Below are positions 33,477 through 42,240 of a stretch of DNA of 64,000 bases, one piece after another (the stretch's first letter is position 1; each line of letters opens with the position of its first letter). Position numbers and translations under genes: made by a program. Source of the DNA: Paraburkholderia silviterrae (GTDB taxonomy: Bacteria; Pseudomonadota; Gammaproteobacteria; Burkholderiales; Burkholderiaceae); assembly GCF_004353915.1 (NCBI RefSeq), contig NZ_SMRP01000007.1:262337-326336 (forward strand), written 5' to 3'. Below the pieces are notes generated by a model, which made no database searches, was not told the origin of the DNA, and was given only the letters and a program-made list of their open reading frames with translations.

Positions 33477-34415
33477 ATGCAATCCGAACTCCACACCGGC
33501 CGCCGCGAGGGCGTCGTCATGCTCGCGGGCGGCGGGCTCCTGATGGGCACGATCGGCATCTTCGTCGAGGAGGCGCGCTTAGGCGCGCTCACGCTCGTGT
33601 TCTTTCGCTGCTTCTTCGGCATGCTCGCGCTCGCCGCGTATTGCACGTGGAAGGGCTGGCTCACCCCAAGTCAGATCACGCGCCAGTTTACGCGCCGCAC
33701 CTTCGCGCTCGCGTTCGTCTCGGGCGTGCTGATGGTCACACAGTGGGTGGGCTTCTTCGATTCGATTCATCGCACGAGCATCGCGGTCGCGACGGTCGTG
33801 TTTCATGTGCAGCCGTTCTGGGTCGTGCTGATGGGCGCGGCGCTCTTTCATGAACGGCTGGGTGCGGACCGGCTCGGCTGGATCGCGATTGCCTTCGTGG
33901 GCCTCGTGCTCGCCTCGGGCGTGCTTGCCGAAAGCCATGTCGCGGACCATCCGCGCTATCTGATCGGTCTGGCCGAAGCGCTGGGCGGCTCCGTGCTCTA
34001 TGCGAGCGTCACGCTGATCGCGAAGAGCCTGCGCGACTTCCGCCCGCATCTGCTCACGCTAACGCAATGCGCGGTGGGGTCGATCTGCCTGCCGCTCATC
34101 GCGCCTTTCGTCGCGCCGCTCGAACTCGCGCATATCGCGCCCGCGCAATGGGGCTGGCTCGTCGGCATGGGCGTGTTGCACACAGGGCTTTCCTATGTGC
34201 TGATCTACGGCGCACTACCCAAGCTCACCACGCCCGTGATCGCCGTGCTGCTGTTCATCTATCCGCTCACGGCCATCGCCGTCGATGCCATCGTCTACGG
34301 CCGCGCCCTGAGCCTGCTGCAACTTTCGGGCATGGTGCTGATCGTGACGGCGAGCCTCGGCGTGAATCTCGGCTGGCGCCTCTTGCCGATGGGGCTCGCG
34401 CTCAGGCGGCGCTAA
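33477..34415 (+). CDS. EamA/DMT-family transporter
   Basis: A 312-residue, about ten-segment membrane protein with two EamA domains (residues about 12-150 and 160-300). Examples are GGGLLMGTIGIFVEEARLGALTLVFFRC and VGMGVLHTGLSYVLIYGALPKLTTPVIAVL. It probably exports a small metabolite. The divergent LysR regulator 112 bp upstream is its likely controller. A hairpin immediately downstream separates it from the convergent MFS gene. Confidence 0.88.
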   Translation: MQSELHTGRREGVVMLAGGGLLMGTIGIFVEEARLGALTLVFFRCFFGMLALAAYCTWKGWLTPSQITRQFTRRTFALAFVSGVLMVTQWVGFFDSIHRTSIAVATVVFHVQPFWVVLMGAALFHERLGADRLGWIAIAFVGLVLASGVLAESHVADHPRYLIGLAEALGGSVLYASVTLIAKSLRDFRPHLLTLTQCAVGSICLPLIAPFVAPLELAHIAPAQWGWLVGMGVLHTGLSYVLIYGALPKLTTPVIAVLLFIYPLTAIAVDAIVYGRALSLLQLSGMVLIVTASLGVNLGWRLLPMGLALRRR

Positions 34416-34437
34416 CGCGCACCGCCCAAGACGGTGA

Positions 34438-34459
34438 AGGGGCGATTCGAAACGCCCCT
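34438..34459. terminator. Hairpin between convergent EamA and MFS genes
   Basis: AGGGGCG (34438-34444) pairs with CGCCCCT (34453-34459) around an 8-nt loop, between two convergent genes. Its right arm touches the stop codon of the minus-strand MFS gene. There is no strong T run on either side, so it is a weak or Rho-assisted terminator candidate. Confidence 0.4.
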
Positions 34460-35757
34460 CAAGTGGGCAGCGTCTCGCCTCTCGTCTCCGGTGCGAACGG
34501 AATGATGAGCAGCCCGAGCACGAACGCGAGCGCCGTGAGCGCGACCGGCACGCCCAGGGTGTGCATATGCAGCACGGCCGCGCCCAGCAGGAAGTTCACA
34601 CCCGCGCCCACGAAACGCCCGAACGAGGTGCAGAACGCGAACGCCGTGGCCCGCACGCGCGTCTCGAACTGCTCGGGCAACCAGAGGCTGAAGAGCGCGA
34701 AGTTGCCGCCGAAAAAGCCCAGCACGAACAGGATCGCGATGAACGGCACGAGCCCGTTCTCGAGGTAGTAGGCCCAGCCGAAGCTCGCGGCGATCGTGAC
34801 GGCCATGCCGGCGAAGTAGACGGCGAGCGTCCATTTACGCCCGATGCGCTCGGCCATCGGCGGCAGCGCGAGGCAGCCGAGAATCGTGCCGATGGAGAGA
34901 ATGCCGGTCGCAATCGATGCGGTGCGGATCGCCTCGGCCTTGTTCGCGCCCGCGCGGGTCGCGAGTTGGATCACGGCGGATGGCTCGTACACCGCGCCCG
35001 CCCACAAGCCGATGATCGCGATCGTCAGGAGCGCGCACGCCACCACGGTGCGACGGCGATAAGCACTGCCGAAGATCTCGCGCAGCGGATGGCCGCGGTG
35101 CACGTGGCTGGCCTCGGAGCGCTGCCATTTGGTGGGCTCCTCCACGCGCGTGAGCACGAGAATGGCGACCACCACGGGAATCGCGCCCGTGAGGAACATC
35201 GCGCGCCAGCCGAAGTGCACGCCCACCGTGTAGTTGAGCGCCGCTGCGATGAAGAAGCCCGCGTAATAGCCGGTCTGCAAATAGCCGGCGCCCATTTTGC
35301 GGCGATCCTCGGGCCAGGACTCGGCCACGTAGGTGCCCGCGAGCGCCCATTCGCCGCCGATGCCTACGCCCGCGAGAAAGCGGTAGAAGCCGAGTGCCCA
35401 GACACTCTGCGCGGTGGCCGAGAGACCCGTGAAGATCGCGAACATGAAGATCGTGCCCGCGAGCACGCGCGTGCGGCCGTAGCGGTCCGCCATCGGCCCC
35501 CAGATGAACGACAGGCCCCAGCCCACCAGAAAGAGCGCGAACAGGATCGAGCCCGCGAGGCCGATGTTCGCGGGCGTCGCCGCGTAGCCCGAGCGTGGCA
35601 GCAGTTCGTTGAGCGCCGGCGTGAGCACGAGCGCGTAGATGAACGAGTCCATGCCGTCGAGCGTCCAGCCCGCCCACGCGCCCCAGAAACCTGCGATCTG
35701 CGAGCGGTTGAGCGGTGTCTTCTGGGCACGCCGCGCGGCCCCGGTGATCGAATTCAT
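34459..35757 (-). CDS. MFS transporter linked to malonate genes
   Basis: A 432-residue, 12-segment transporter with GAWAGWTLDGMDSFIYALVLTPALNEL in TM1, ADRYGRTRVLAG (motif A) and GVGIGGEWALAGTYVAESWPEDRR. It resembles organic-acid carriers of the sialate/lactate-type MFS group. It diverges from the FCD-GntR regulator that heads the malonate decarboxylase operon, so malonate uptake is the likely role (inference). This would replace MdcL/MdcM, which are absent. The start has GGAG upstream; in-frame sequence further upstream is not transporter-like. Confidence 0.85.
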   Translation of the reverse strand: MNSITGAARRAQKTPLNRSQIAGFWGAWAGWTLDGMDSFIYALVLTPALNELLPRSGYAATPANIGLAGSILFALFLVGWGLSFIWGPMADRYGRTRVLAGTIFMFAIFTGLSATAQSVWALGFYRFLAGVGIGGEWALAGTYVAESWPEDRRKMGAGYLQTGYYAGFFIAAALNYTVGVHFGWRAMFLTGAIPVVVAILVLTRVEEPTKWQRSEASHVHRGHPLREIFGSAYRRRTVVACALLTIAIIGLWAGAVYEPSAVIQLATRAGANKAEAIRTASIATGILSIGTILGCLALPPMAERIGRKWTLAVYFAGMAVTIAASFGWAYYLENGLVPFIAILFVLGFFGGNFALFSLWLPEQFETRVRATAFAFCTSFGRFVGAGVNFLLGAAVLHMHTLGVPVALTALAFVLGLLIIPFAPETRGETLPT

Positions 35758-35994
35758 ATGCTCCTCTCTCCTGGTCCCACGCAAAGCTGTGTTCCCGCGT
35801 GCGCCGAAGCGGCGCCGCGCGGCACGCAACGCGAACCGGACTTGCGCCGGCTGTCTCAAGCTCCCTTCCGATCCCTTGAAACACCCGCGGGAATACCATG
35901 GGGTACGCGCGAGCCCCGTTTCCTGCCACTTGCCTCCGGTTGTTGCGCGGCGCAGTTTTCGGGTTTCCGAGGCTTTCAAAGTCATCGTTTTATA

Positions 35995-36000
35995 TATAAT
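35995..36000 (+). promoter_or_regulatory. -10 box (TATAAT) for the gntR-mdc operon
   Basis: TATAAT at 35995-36000, in an AT-rich stretch TTTTATATATAATATG, sits 53 bases before the chosen GntR start. This is the only strong AT island in the 295-bp divergent spacer and is a likely promoter and FCD-GntR operator region. Confidence 0.5.
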
Positions 36001-36052
36001 ATGTGATCTCATGAGCCACGCAACGGATGGTTTTCCCCTGGAAGGCAGCGCC

Positions 36053-36856
36053 ATGGACGTCTCACAACCCGCAGCGCATGGATTGCCGGGCCTGCCGGCC
36101 ACCGCAGCGCCGCGCACCAGTACCTCGCGCATGATCGCGGACGCCTTGCGCACCGCAATCGTCGAGGGCACGCTCGCGCCCGACGCTCCGCTGCGTCAGG
36201 ACGCGATCGCGCGCCACTTCTCGGTGAGCGCGATTCCCGTGCGCGAGGCGCTGCGCCAGCTTGCGAGCGAAGGCTGGGCGCGCATCGAGGTCAACAAGGG
36301 CGCGAGCGTCGCCTCGCTCTCGCGCGACGAAGCGCGCGAGATCTACGAGATCCGCTCGGCGCTGGAGAGCCTCGCATTAGGCCTCGCGATTCCGAATCAC
36401 ACGGCCGCCACGCTGCGCGAAGTGAACGCGCTGGCCGCCGCCGCGTCGCGCGAGCGCGACCCGTCGCTCTATGTGGCGCGCAACGAGGCTTTCCATATGA
36501 GCCTCTATGCCCCCGCCGGCCGCCCGCAACTGATGGAGATGCTCGCCACCCTGCATCGCCGCGGCGAACGCTATCTGCGCCTGAAATTCGGCTTTCCCGC
36601 CTACAAGGGCGAATCGGATGCCGAGCACGCCGAGATCCTCAACGCCGTGAAGCGGCGCGACATCCCCGCCGCGCAGGCGCTCGTGGCCGCGCACCTGCTG
36701 GGCACGGGCGAACTGATCTATCGTTTCCTGACCGAGCGCGCAGCGGCGCAACCCGCCGCCAAAAAACGGCGCGCCGGCGCTTCTTCCACCGCTGCTTCCG
36801 CCTCTCCCGCAACACCCCGCTCACGGAGCCGAACTCCCGATGAAGCCTCAAGCTGA
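36053..36856 (+). CDS. GntR-family regulator with FCD domain, probable malonate-operon regulator
   Basis: A 267-residue regulator. The winged helix (about 20-90) includes LRQDAIARHFSVSAIPVREALRQLASEGW and RIEVNKGASVASLS; an all-helical FCD effector domain (about 100-225) follows, and the last 35 residues are Ala/Ser/Lys-rich. FCD-type regulators often sense carboxylic acids bound to a metal. Its 3' end overlaps mdcA by 17 bases, which couples it to the pathway genes, while the divergent MFS gene faces it. An in-frame ATG at 36011 is possible but would be nearly leaderless. Confidence 0.9.
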   Translation: MDVSQPAAHGLPGLPATAAPRTSTSRMIADALRTAIVEGTLAPDAPLRQDAIARHFSVSAIPVREALRQLASEGWARIEVNKGASVASLSRDEAREIYEIRSALESLALGLAIPNHTAATLREVNALAAAASRERDPSLYVARNEAFHMSLYAPAGRPQLMEMLATLHRRGERYLRLKFGFPAYKGESDAEHAEILNAVKRRDIPAAQALVAAHLLGTGELIYRFLTERAAAQPAAKKRRAGASSTAASASPATPRSRSRTPDEASS

Positions 36857-38531
36857 AACGCCTACTTCGCCCGATCTCGCCAACCCGGCGCCGCGCTCGT
36901 GGACCACGCGCCGCGACGAAAAGGCCCGGCGCCTCGCCGCCATTGCCGGCTGGCTCGAAGACGGTGTCCTGCCCGCCGCGCGCATGACTGAAGCGCTGGA
37001 GTTACTGATCCGCCCCGGCGACCGCGTCGCGCTCGAAGGCGACAACCAGAAGCAGGCCGACTTTCTCTCGCGCTCGCTCGCCAAGGCCGATCCTGCGAAG
37101 CTCAACAACGTTCATCTGCTGATTTCGAGCATCAGCCGCCCGGAACACCTCACGCTGTTCGAGCGCGGCATCGCGCATCGCGTGGACTTCTCGTTCGCCG
37201 GTCCGCAGAGCCTGCGCGTCGCGCAACTGCTCGAAGACGGCCGGCTCGAAGTGGGCGCGATCCACACCTACGTGGAGTTGTACGCGCGCATGTTCGTCGA
37301 CCTGATTCCGCAGGTCGCGCTGCTGTGTGCGGAAAAAGCCGACCGTCACGGCAATCTCTACACGGGCCCGAACACCGAGGACACACCGACGATTGCCGAA
37401 GCCGCGGCCTTCAGCCAGGGCATCGTGATCGTTCAGGTGAACGAAATCGTCGACGAGCTGCCGCGCGTGGACATTCCGGGCTCGTGGGTGGACGTGGTCG
37501 TGCAGGCCGACCGGCCCTTCGCGGTCGAGCCGCTTTTCACGCGCGATCCGCGCCATATCGGCGACCTGCAGGTGCTCACCGCGATGATGACCATCAAGGG
37601 CATCTATGCGCCGTACAACGTTACTTCGCTCAATCACGGCATTGGCTTCGACACCGCGGCGATCGAGCTGCTGCTGCCCACCTACGGCGCATCGCTCGGC
37701 CTCAAGGGCAAGATCTGCCGCAACTGGACGCTCAATCCGCATCCCACGCTGATCCCCGCCATCGAATCGGGCTGGGTCGAGAGCGTGCACTGCTTCGGCA
37801 GCGAAGTGGGCATGGAGGCGTATGTCGCCGCGCGCCCCGACGTGTTCTTCACCGGCAGCGACGGCAGCCTGCGCTCGAACCGCGTGCTGTGCCAGCTCGC
37901 GGGGCAGTACGGCGTCGATCTCTTCATCGGCTCGACGCTGCAGATCGACGCCGATGCGAACTCCTCCACCGTCACGCGCGGGCGGCTTGCGGGCTTCGGC
38001 GGCGCGCCGAACATGGGCCACGATCCGCGCGGGCGCCGCCATGCGAGCGACGCCTGGCTCAAGCTGCTCAAGGCCAGCGGCCCTCAATCGCAGATTGGGC
38101 GCGGCCACAAGCTCGTCGTGCAACTCGTGGAAACGTGGAAGAAAGGCGGCGAGCCGACCTTCGTTGACGAGCTCGACGCCATCGCCGTGGGCGAGAAGAG
38201 CGGCATGCCCATCGCGCCCGTGATGATCTATGGCGACGACGTGAGCCACGTCGTGACCGAGGAAGGCATCGCGCACCTGCATCGCGCGGAGGGCATCGAC
38301 GAAAGGCGCGCCACGCTTGCGGCCGTCGCGGGCGTGACGCCCATCGGGCTGCGCGCCAAGCCCGAGAAGACCGACGAACTGCGCCGCCGCGGCATCGTTC
38401 AGTTTCCCGAAGATCTCGGCATCCGTCGCGGCGACGCAAAACGCTCGCTGCTCGCGGCGCGCAGCATCGACGATCTCGTGACGTGGTCGGGCGAGCTCTA
38501 TACGCCGCCGGCGCGCTTTCGCAGCTGGTAA
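36840..38531 (+). CDS. mdcA: Malonate decarboxylase alpha subunit (acetyl-S-ACP:malonate ACP transferase)
   Basis: A 563-residue enzyme subunit that swaps the acetyl group on the acyl carrier protein for malonate. Conserved segments such as RPGDRVALEGDNQKQADFL, the glycine-rich GRLAGFGGAPNMGHDPRGRR and FPEDLGIRRGDAKRSLLAARS match MdcA, a relative of citrate lyase alpha and CoA-transferases. Its ATG lies inside the upstream gntR gene. It is the first enzyme gene of an mdcABCDEGH operon for malonate use. Confidence 0.95.
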   Translation: MKPQAETPTSPDLANPAPRSWTTRRDEKARRLAAIAGWLEDGVLPAARMTEALELLIRPGDRVALEGDNQKQADFLSRSLAKADPAKLNNVHLLISSISRPEHLTLFERGIAHRVDFSFAGPQSLRVAQLLEDGRLEVGAIHTYVELYARMFVDLIPQVALLCAEKADRHGNLYTGPNTEDTPTIAEAAAFSQGIVIVQVNEIVDELPRVDIPGSWVDVVVQADRPFAVEPLFTRDPRHIGDLQVLTAMMTIKGIYAPYNVTSLNHGIGFDTAAIELLLPTYGASLGLKGKICRNWTLNPHPTLIPAIESGWVESVHCFGSEVGMEAYVAARPDVFFTGSDGSLRSNRVLCQLAGQYGVDLFIGSTLQIDADANSSTVTRGRLAGFGGAPNMGHDPRGRRHASDAWLKLLKASGPQSQIGRGHKLVVQLVETWKKGGEPTFVDELDAIAVGEKSGMPIAPVMIYGDDVSHVVTEEGIAHLHRAEGIDERRATLAAVAGVTPIGLRAKPEKTDELRRRGIVQFPEDLGIRRGDAKRSLLAARSIDDLVTWSGELYTPPARFRSW

Positions 38532-38536
38532 GCGCG

Positions 38537-39556
38537 ATGCGCATGCTCTCACTGGACACGCTGGCAGAAGGCGCGGCGGCCTCCTGTACGACGGCGGCGA
38601 CGCAGCCGGCGTCGTTTGACGTACACGCGGCCCGCGATGCCGCGCTGGACCCCGACGCGCAACTCGCGCGCTTCGCCCGCAATGCGCTGATCGAGGAAGC
38701 ACGCCTCACGCCCAAGCCCGCGCTCGTGGACGCACGCGGCAGCGGCGCGCACGTCGATCTCGATCTCGCGACGATGCTGCGCTCCGCGCACGCGCTCGAA
38801 CCCACGTTCGCGGCGCTCGCGCGCGCCTCGCACGGCGCGACGCCGGGCAGCGCGCTGCGCACCGACCTCGCACGCATTGGCCGCGCCGGCGAAGCCGCGA
38901 TGATGCGCGCGACCGGCGGCAGCAACGCGCATCGCGGCGCGATCTGGATCGTTGGGCTTCTGGTTGCAGGCGCAACGATTGTGCACACGCCACCGGGTGA
39001 CGCGGGGATGTTTGCGACGGGCGGCCATTCGTGGGACGGCCATCCGCATGCCACGGAGATAGCCGAAACGGCGGCGCAGATAGCGCGCTTCGACGACCGG
39101 CTGGCACCCAGTGCTCAGCCCACGCAAAGCAACGGCGAACGCGTGCGTCAGCGTTACAACGTGGGCGGCGCACGCCGCGAAGCGCAAGATGGCTTTCCGC
39201 ATGTGATCCGGGTGGGCTTGCCCGCGCTTCATGCGGCGCGCGCACAGGGGCACAACGAAGCGGCAGCGCGCGTGGATGCACTGCTCGCCATCATGGCCTC
39301 GCTCGACGACACCTGCGTGCTGCACCGCGCGGGCCTCGCGGGCCGCAAGGCCGCGCAAGCGGGAGCGCAGCGCGTGCGCGACGCGGGTGGCATCGCCACG
39401 CGTGCAGGCCGCGCCGCGTTCGACGCACTCGACCGCGCGCTGCTCGCGCTCAACGCATCGCCGGGCGGCGCGGCCGATCTGCTCGCCGCGACGCTCTTCA
39501 TCGACAGACTGGTTGACCACCGCATCGGCGGGAGGACGGTTTCATGGAACAACTGA
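38537..39556 (+). CDS. mdcB: Triphosphoribosyl-dephospho-CoA synthase
   Basis: A 339-residue enzyme that makes the precursor of the malonate decarboxylase prosthetic group, 2'-(5''-triphosphoribosyl)-3'-dephospho-CoA, from ATP and dephospho-CoA. Motifs include EARLTPKPALVDARGSGAHVDLDL, GSNAHRGAIWIVGLL and SLDDTCVLHRAGL, typical of MdcB/CitG. It begins six bases after the mdcA stop and its end overlaps mdcC by 13 bases. Confidence 0.93.
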   Translation: MRMLSLDTLAEGAAASCTTAATQPASFDVHAARDAALDPDAQLARFARNALIEEARLTPKPALVDARGSGAHVDLDLATMLRSAHALEPTFAALARASHGATPGSALRTDLARIGRAGEAAMMRATGGSNAHRGAIWIVGLLVAGATIVHTPPGDAGMFATGGHSWDGHPHATEIAETAAQIARFDDRLAPSAQPTQSNGERVRQRYNVGGARREAQDGFPHVIRVGLPALHAARAQGHNEAAARVDALLAIMASLDDTCVLHRAGLAGRKAAQAGAQRVRDAGGIATRAGRAAFDALDRALLALNASPGGAADLLAATLFIDRLVDHRIGGRTVSWNN

Positions 39557-39858
39557 CATTCGACTATCCGGCGCAGCGCGCCGTGACGACGCGCGCCCAC
39601 GTGGGCGTGGTGGGCTCGGGCGATCTCGAAGTGCTGCTGCAGCCCGCCGGCGACATGCAGGCGCGCGTGGTCGTGCACACGAGCGTGGACGGCTACGGCC
39701 ATATCTGGAAGAGCGTGCTCGACCGCTTCTTCATGCGCTACGACGGCGCGGCGCTCATCGAGATCAACGACTTCGGTGCGACGCCCGGCGTCGTGGCGCT
39801 GCGCCTTGCCGAAGCCGTGGAAGCCGCGCAGGACGGTGCGCAAGGAGGCGAGGCATGA
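39544..39858 (+). CDS. mdcC: Malonate decarboxylase acyl carrier protein (delta subunit)
   Basis: A 104-residue carrier protein. Ser25 in VGVVGSGDLEVL is the expected attachment point of the phosphoribosyl-dephospho-CoA cofactor. It shuttles acetyl and malonyl groups between the subunits. It overlaps mdcB at the start, and mdcD begins within its last codons. Confidence 0.93.
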   Translation: MEQLTFDYPAQRAVTTRAHVGVVGSGDLEVLLQPAGDMQARVVVHTSVDGYGHIWKSVLDRFFMRYDGAALIEINDFGATPGVVALRLAEAVEAAQDGAQGGEA

Positions 39859-40736
39859 GCGCAAGTCCGAACCCGTCCGCGCTGCTGCGTGAGAGCTTCA
39901 TCGAGCTGAGCGCGCGCGAGCGCGCCGCCGCCGTGCTCGACAAGGGCAGCTTCCGCGAGTTGCTTGGCCCGTTCGACCGCCTCGAGTCGCCGTGGTTGCC
40001 GCTGCAGGGCATCGTCTGCCAGGCCGACGACGGCGCCGTGATCGCACGCGGCACGCTCGACGGCGAACCCGCTGTCGTATGCGCGATCGAGTCGGCGTTC
40101 CAGGGCGGCAGCATCGGCGAAGTATCGGGCAGCAAGATCGCGGCCGCGCTCGAGCTCGCGCTCGCCGACTGCGAGCGCGGCAAGATCGTGCGCCCCGTCG
40201 TGCTGTTCGAGACCGGCGGCGTGCGCCTGCAGGAAGCCAACCTCGGCCTCGCCGTAATCGCCGAGATCCAGTCGGCCATCGTCGCGCTGCGCCGCCACGT
40301 GCCCGTGGTCGGCGTAATCGCAGGCATGGTGGGCTGCTTCGGCGGCATGTCGCTCGCGGCGGGCCTGTGCTCGTATCTCGTGATGACGAAGCAAGGACGC
40401 CTCGGCATGAACGGCCCCGAAGTCATCGAGCAGGAAGCCGGCATCGAAGAGCTCGATTCGAGCGACCGCCGCCACGTGTGGCAGCTGATCGGCGGCGAGC
40501 AGCGCGAGCGCACCGGTTACGCCGACGCGCTCGTGGAAGACGCCGTCGACGACGTGCGCGCCGCCGTGCGTGCCGCGTTCGCACGCGGCGTGCCGCAGGC
40601 GCATCGCACCGAGCAGGTCGACGCCACGCTCGCGAAGCTCGCGCAGATCGATCCGGCCAGCGTCGCGCCCGAAACGATGGGCGCGATGTTCGGCGCCTCT
40701 TTGACTTCTTCCAGCACGCACGGAGAGCCGGCATGA
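39855..40736 (+). CDS. mdcD: Malonate decarboxylase beta subunit
   Basis: A 293-residue carboxyltransferase-like subunit that, with MdcE, decarboxylates malonyl-S-ACP. Conserved features include FQGGSIGEVSGSKIAAALELAL, FETGGVRLQEANLGLAVIAEI and the oxyanion-type GMVGCFGGMSLAAGLC. It starts four bases before the mdcC stop (ATGA overlap) and ends in a similar overlap with mdcE. Confidence 0.94.
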   Translation: MSASPNPSALLRESFIELSARERAAAVLDKGSFRELLGPFDRLESPWLPLQGIVCQADDGAVIARGTLDGEPAVVCAIESAFQGGSIGEVSGSKIAAALELALADCERGKIVRPVVLFETGGVRLQEANLGLAVIAEIQSAIVALRRHVPVVGVIAGMVGCFGGMSLAAGLCSYLVMTKQGRLGMNGPEVIEQEAGIEELDSSDRRHVWQLIGGEQRERTGYADALVEDAVDDVRAAVRAAFARGVPQAHRTEQVDATLAKLAQIDPASVAPETMGAMFGASLTSSSTHGEPA

Positions 40737-41554
40737 GCGATACGAATCTGAGCCGGGGCGCACTGTGGCTGCGCGCACTCGCAGGCGCGCCGCACGACGC
40801 ATGCGCGCCCTGCGTGCCTTATGCCGATGCGCCGCTCGACGGCGAGACCGCGCGCTTCATCACGGTCGCGCCCGATCCCGATAACCGCTTCCCCCGCGCG
40901 CGTGAGAACGTGGTGGGCCTCGAGCAGGGCTGGCGTCTCGCGCAGGCCCTGCGCGAAGCGATCGCCGAAGACGCCGCCAGCGGCATGCGCCGCCCGATCG
41001 TCGCCATCGTCGACGTGAAGAGCCAGGCGTACGGCTATCGCGAGGAGATGCTCGGCATCCACCTCGCCTGCGCAGCCGCCGTCGACGCCTATGCGAGCGC
41101 GCGCCTCGCGGGGCATCCCGTCGTGGCGCTGATCGTCGGCCCCGCCATGTCGGGCGCGTTTCTCGCGCACGGCTATCAGGCGAACCGCATCGTCGCGCTC
41201 GATGCACCCGGCACGATGGTGCACGCGATGGGCAAGGAAGCGGCAGCGCGCGTGACGCGCCGCAGCGTCGAAGACCTCGACGAGCTCGGCGAGAAGATCG
41301 TGCCGATGTCATATTCGATGGCCTCGTTCGCGAAGCTCGGGCTGCTCGACGAATTGATTGCAGATGTCAATGCCGATGCGCCAGACGACGCGCAAGTCGC
41401 GCGCGTGCGCGAAGTGCTTGCGCGCAGGGTACGCGAGGCGCGCGACGACCCGAGCGGCCTCGCGCATCGTCTGCAAGGCGAAGCGGCACAACGCACGCGC
41501 GCGGCGTCAATCGAGGTCCGCAAGCGGCTCGCACAACAGTGGGACGCGAGCTGA
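40733..41554 (+). CDS. mdcE: Malonate decarboxylase gamma subunit
   Basis: A 273-residue partner of MdcD. VDVKSQAYGYREEMLGIHLACAAAV, VGPAMSGAFLAHGYQANRIVALDAPGTMVHAMGKE and the long basic C-terminal helix match MdcE/co-decarboxylase subunits. An ATGA overlap joins it to mdcD, and its TGA overlaps the ATG of mdcG by one base. Confidence 0.93.
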   Translation: MSDTNLSRGALWLRALAGAPHDACAPCVPYADAPLDGETARFITVAPDPDNRFPRARENVVGLEQGWRLAQALREAIAEDAASGMRRPIVAIVDVKSQAYGYREEMLGIHLACAAAVDAYASARLAGHPVVALIVGPAMSGAFLAHGYQANRIVALDAPGTMVHAMGKEAAARVTRRSVEDLDELGEKIVPMSYSMASFAKLGLLDELIADVNADAPDDAQVARVREVLARRVREARDDPSGLAHRLQGEAAQRTRAASIEVRKRLAQQWDAS

Positions 41555-42240
41555 TGCGAGTGTGCGCCGCGCCGCCGTTCGCGCCCGACGCGCCGCGCGC
41601 GGACGACGCGCGCTGGCGCGCGCACGATCTGCTCCGGCTCGCGAGACTCACGCCCGTTGCGGGCGAGCCGGACTGGGTGCGCTCGGCATTCGCCCGCGCG
41701 CCGTTCGCGGTCGTGCGCCGCGCCCAGGCCGCCCCGGGCTTCGTGGCGGCGGGCGTACGCGGCGCCACGCGCGCCGAGCGATTCGGCACATGGATCGATG
41801 TTGAGGATATCGAATCGTCCATACCGCCCGAAGCGCTGCTCGTGGCAGCGCCCTCATCCAGTCGCGCCACACTCGCGGCATTCGTGGCCCTCGCGGCACT
41901 GCGCGAAACCCCAAGCCCCCTGCACGATTTCGTCTGGGGGCCAACCGGCAGCGCGGGCTTCGAGCTGGCCACACTGTCTCCCACGCTCACCGAATCCAGC
42001 GATCTCGACGTGCTGATCCGCTTGCCCGAACGCCGCGACGCGGCCACGATCCACGCGCTCGCCACCGCGCTCGCGCACGCCGCGCAGCGCGCCGGCACAC
42101 GCGTGGACGCACAGGTGGAAACGCCAGCGGGCGGCGTCGCGCTCGCCGAACTCGCACAACTCGCGCCGGGCAAGGCGCGCGTGCTCGCACGCGCGAGCGA
42201 CGGCGCGCGCCTCGTCGCCGATCCTTGGCAATCGTCATGA
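41554..42240 (+). CDS. mdcG: Phosphoribosyl-dephospho-CoA transferase
   Basis: A 228-residue nucleotidyltransferase that transfers the prosthetic group onto MdcC. The central SPTLTESSDLDVLIRLPER has the nucleotidyltransferase-type Gly/Ser...DxD metal site, and VWGPTGSAGFELAT precedes it. The ATG overlaps the mdcE stop; a GTG at 41539 is an alternative that adds five residues. The last four bases overlap mdcH. Confidence 0.88.
   Translation: MRVCAAPPFAPDAPRADDARWRAHDLLRLARLTPVAGEPDWVRSAFARAPFAVVRRAQAAPGFVAAGVRGATRAERFGTWIDVEDIESSIPPEALLVAAPSSSRATLAAFVALAALRETPSPLHDFVWGPTGSAGFELATLSPTLTESSDLDVLIRLPERRDAATIHALATALAHAAQRAGTRVDAQVETPAGGVALAELAQLAPGKARVLARASDGARLVADPWQSS

Noticed and set aside
34459..36171. 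Extended start for the malonate-linked MFS protein
   Set aside because: The added N-terminal part overlaps the divergent promoter and is not transporter-like; the ATG at 35757 has a good ribosome binding site.
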